Shown here: piece by piece, positions 62,622-64,000 of the stretch
How positions within the stretch are numbered: position 1 is the stretch's first letter
Layout: each line of letters begins with the position of its first letter
Assembly: GCA_002837415.1 (NCBI GenBank)
Contig: PJCV01000002.1
Coordinates: 1 to 64,000 of the forward strand
From: Actinomycetales bacterium SN12
GTDB taxonomy: Bacteria; Actinomycetota; Actinomycetes; Actinomycetales; Microbacteriaceae
Length of the DNA stretch: 64,000 nt
Reading direction: 5' to 3'
Position numbers and translations under genes: made by a program
The notes under the pieces: model-generated
Databases searched by the model: none
Told to the model about the DNA's origin: nothing
Seen by the model: the letters and a program-made list of their open reading frames with translations, nothing else

Positions 62622-64000
62622 ATGCCTCAGCGTCGATCACACGTCTCATCCTCCGCCGCGCAGAGCGAGCTCGCCGAGGCGCTGGCCGCACTGCGCGAGG
62701 GGATCGAGGCGCCCGTCGGGTTCCCGCCGGAGGCGATCGCCGAAGCGGAGGCGGCGAGCGCACCGACGCCCGACCTCGATCTGCGCGACGTCCCCTTCGT
62801 CACTCTCGATCCCCTGGGTTCGAAGGACCTCGACCAGGCGTTCCACCTCGAACGCGCCGGATCCGGCTATCAGGTGCGCTACGCGATCGCGGACGTTCCC
62901 GGCTTCGTGACGCCCGGAGGCGCGGTGGATGCGCAGGCGCGCCTGCGGGGGCAGACGCTGTACCTCGCTGACGGGAACATCCCGCTGCACCCTCGGGTGC
63001 TGTCCGAGGATCGGGCATCTCTGCTGCCGGATGCCGAGCGACCGGCGCTGGTGTGGACCTTCTCACTCGACGCCGAGGGGTCGAAGACGGACTTCCGGCT
63101 GGAGCGCGCGCTGATCCGCTCGCGGTCGCAGCTCGACTACGCCTCGGCACAGGCATCCGCCGATCGGGGTGGGGATGACCGCCTTGCTCTGCTGCGCGAG
63201 ATCGGCGAGCTGCGCCGTGCGCAGGAAGCCGACCGCGGAGGCGCGAGCCTGAACCTGCCGGATGAGGAGGTCATGCAGCGCGAGGACGGCCGATACGACA
63301 TCGAGCGCCGCAACCCGCTCGCCGTCGAGGACTGGAACGCGCAGCTGTCTCTGATGACGGGCATGGCGGCTGCCGAGCTGATGATCGACGCGAAGGTGGG
63401 TGTGCTGCGCACCATGCCGCAGCCGGACGAGGGCGCGTTCGAGCGCTTCCGGCGGCAGACCGAGGCTCTCGGCCGGCCATGGACCTCCGGTCGGTACGGC
63501 GAATACCTCCGGACGCTCGACAAGGCCGACCCGCTGACGCTGCCGGTGCTGGAGGCTGCGGCGTCGCTCTTCCGCGGCGCCGGCTACATCACCTTCGACG
63601 GTGAGCTGCCCGAGGGCGATCTCGCACAGGCGGCCATCGGCGCGCCCTACGCCCACGCCACCGCTCCCCTGCGCCGGCTGGTCGACCGGTGGTCGCTGGC
63701 GATCTGCCTGGCGGTGTCGGAGGGCCGACCCGCGCCGGAGTGGGCACGCGCGTCGCTCACCCAGCTGCCGACGCTGATGCAGCAGTCGGGGCAGCGGGCA
63801 TCCGTGCTGGATGCCGAGACGATCAACCGGGTTGAGGCCGCGCTGCTGCAGCCTCTGGTGGGCCAGGCGATCGAGGCCACCGTCATCGAGATGCGCGGCG
63901 AGGACCGCGCGTCCGTGCAGATCGCCGAGCCCGCTGTGACGGCGACGGCGCCGGTCTCTGCGGGGACGACACCCGGTTCGACTGTGCAGTTGCGAATTTC
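62622..64000 (+). CDS. RNB-domain exoribonuclease (RNase II/R-like), 3' end outside window
   Basis: The frame stays open to the window end, with about 459 residues visible. The RNB domain starts near residue 55 with VPFVTLDPLGSKDLDQAFHLE, which carries the metal-binding Asp cluster, and includes YLADGNIPLHPRVLSE and YAHATAPLRRLVDRW (catalytic Arg and His region). No N-terminal cold-shock domains precede the catalytic core, so it is a short, single-core form. Likely a 3'-5' hydrolytic exoribonuclease in RNA turnover. Confidence 0.9.
   Translation, partial: MPQRRSHVSSSAAQSELAEALAALREGIEAPVGFPPEAIAEAEAASAPTPDLDLRDVPFVTLDPLGSKDLDQAFHLERAGSGYQVRYAIADVPGFVTPGGAVDAQARLRGQTLYLADGNIPLHPRVLSEDRASLLPDAERPALVWTFSLDAEGSKTDFRLERALIRSRSQLDYASAQASADRGGDDRLALLREIGELRRAQEADRGGASLNLPDEEVMQREDGRYDIERRNPLAVEDWNAQLSLMTGMAAAELMIDAKVGVLRTMPQPDEGAFERFRRQTEALGRPWTSGRYGEYLRTLDKADPLTLPVLEAAASLFRGAGYITFDGELPEGDLAQAAIGAPYAHATAPLRRLVDRWSLAICLAVSEGRPAPEWARASLTQLPTLMQQSGQRASVLDAETINRVEAALLQPLVGQAIEATVIEMRGEDRASVQIAEPAVTATAPVSAGTTPGSTVQLRI

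Overview
The window is a stretch of high-GC actinobacterial chromosome. Gene order, codon use (frequent GGCATCC and GATGCC), TANNNT -10 boxes and protein sequence all point to Microbacteriaceae, most likely Microbacterium or a close relative. It looks like ordinary core chromosome. I see no rRNA, tRNA, CRISPR array, insertion sequence, prophage or integrase. It holds about 60 protein genes plus one tmRNA gene. No gene-free stretch exceeds about 300 bases.

Layout. 1-2.8 kb: tail of a lipoprotein, a small membrane protein, a TetR regulator, tmRNA (ssrA) and a SIMPL-domain protein. 2.8-15 kb, mostly minus strand: hflX, dapF, miaA-miaB, recX-recA, a DUF3046 gene, a ClgR-like regulator, cinA C-terminal amidase, pgsA and ftsK, which is the classical actinobacterial recA neighbourhood. 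15-22 kb: RNase J, dapA, an SDR-DHFR-thymidylate synthase operon, osmC and dapB. 22-31 kb: aldo/keto reductase, pnp, a two-component flavin monooxygenase pair, an acyltransferase, a 2-oxoglutarate oxygenase and rpsO. 31-42 kb: MFS transporter, YceI, FKBP, a GntR-Cache pair, a PrsW protease, an FAH-family enzyme, aspartase, a phosphodiesterase and a PiT phosphate transporter. 42-49 kb: oligopeptidase B, a DUF559 protein beside repeated palindromic elements, pfkA and a SNF2 helicase. 49-58 kb: ribF, two membrane proteins, truB, mutY (opposite strand), rbfA, infB, ylxR and nusA. 58-64 kb: amine oxidase, LOG-family enzyme, proS, a PEP mutase-like enzyme and an RNB ribonuclease cut by the window end.

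How the genes work together. dapA, dapB and dapF supply the diaminopimelate/lysine pathway from three separate transcription units. thyA and folA are coupled, since thymidylate synthase produces the dihydrofolate that DHFR reduces. nusA-ylxR-infB-rbfA-truB-ribF is the transcription/translation factor cluster, with local rearrangements: no rimP before nusA, and two extra membrane genes before ribF. recA carries both a LexA-type SOS box and a RecA-independent (PafBC-type) promoter; ftsK appears to have the second type too.

Most notable observations. (1) At least 21 genes have TANNNT placed 6-7 nt before the start codon, which predicts widespread leaderless mRNAs. (2) The same dyad operator lies before the flavin monooxygenase operon and before yceI, about 4.7 kb apart; this gene set resembles the corynebacterial RosR regulon. 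(3) An 84-bp two-tier palindrome occurs as a near-perfect tandem pair after the DUF559 gene, with a diverged copy before it. (4) DNA-damage promoters precede recA and ftsK. All functional calls rest on reading the sequence; no database search was possible.
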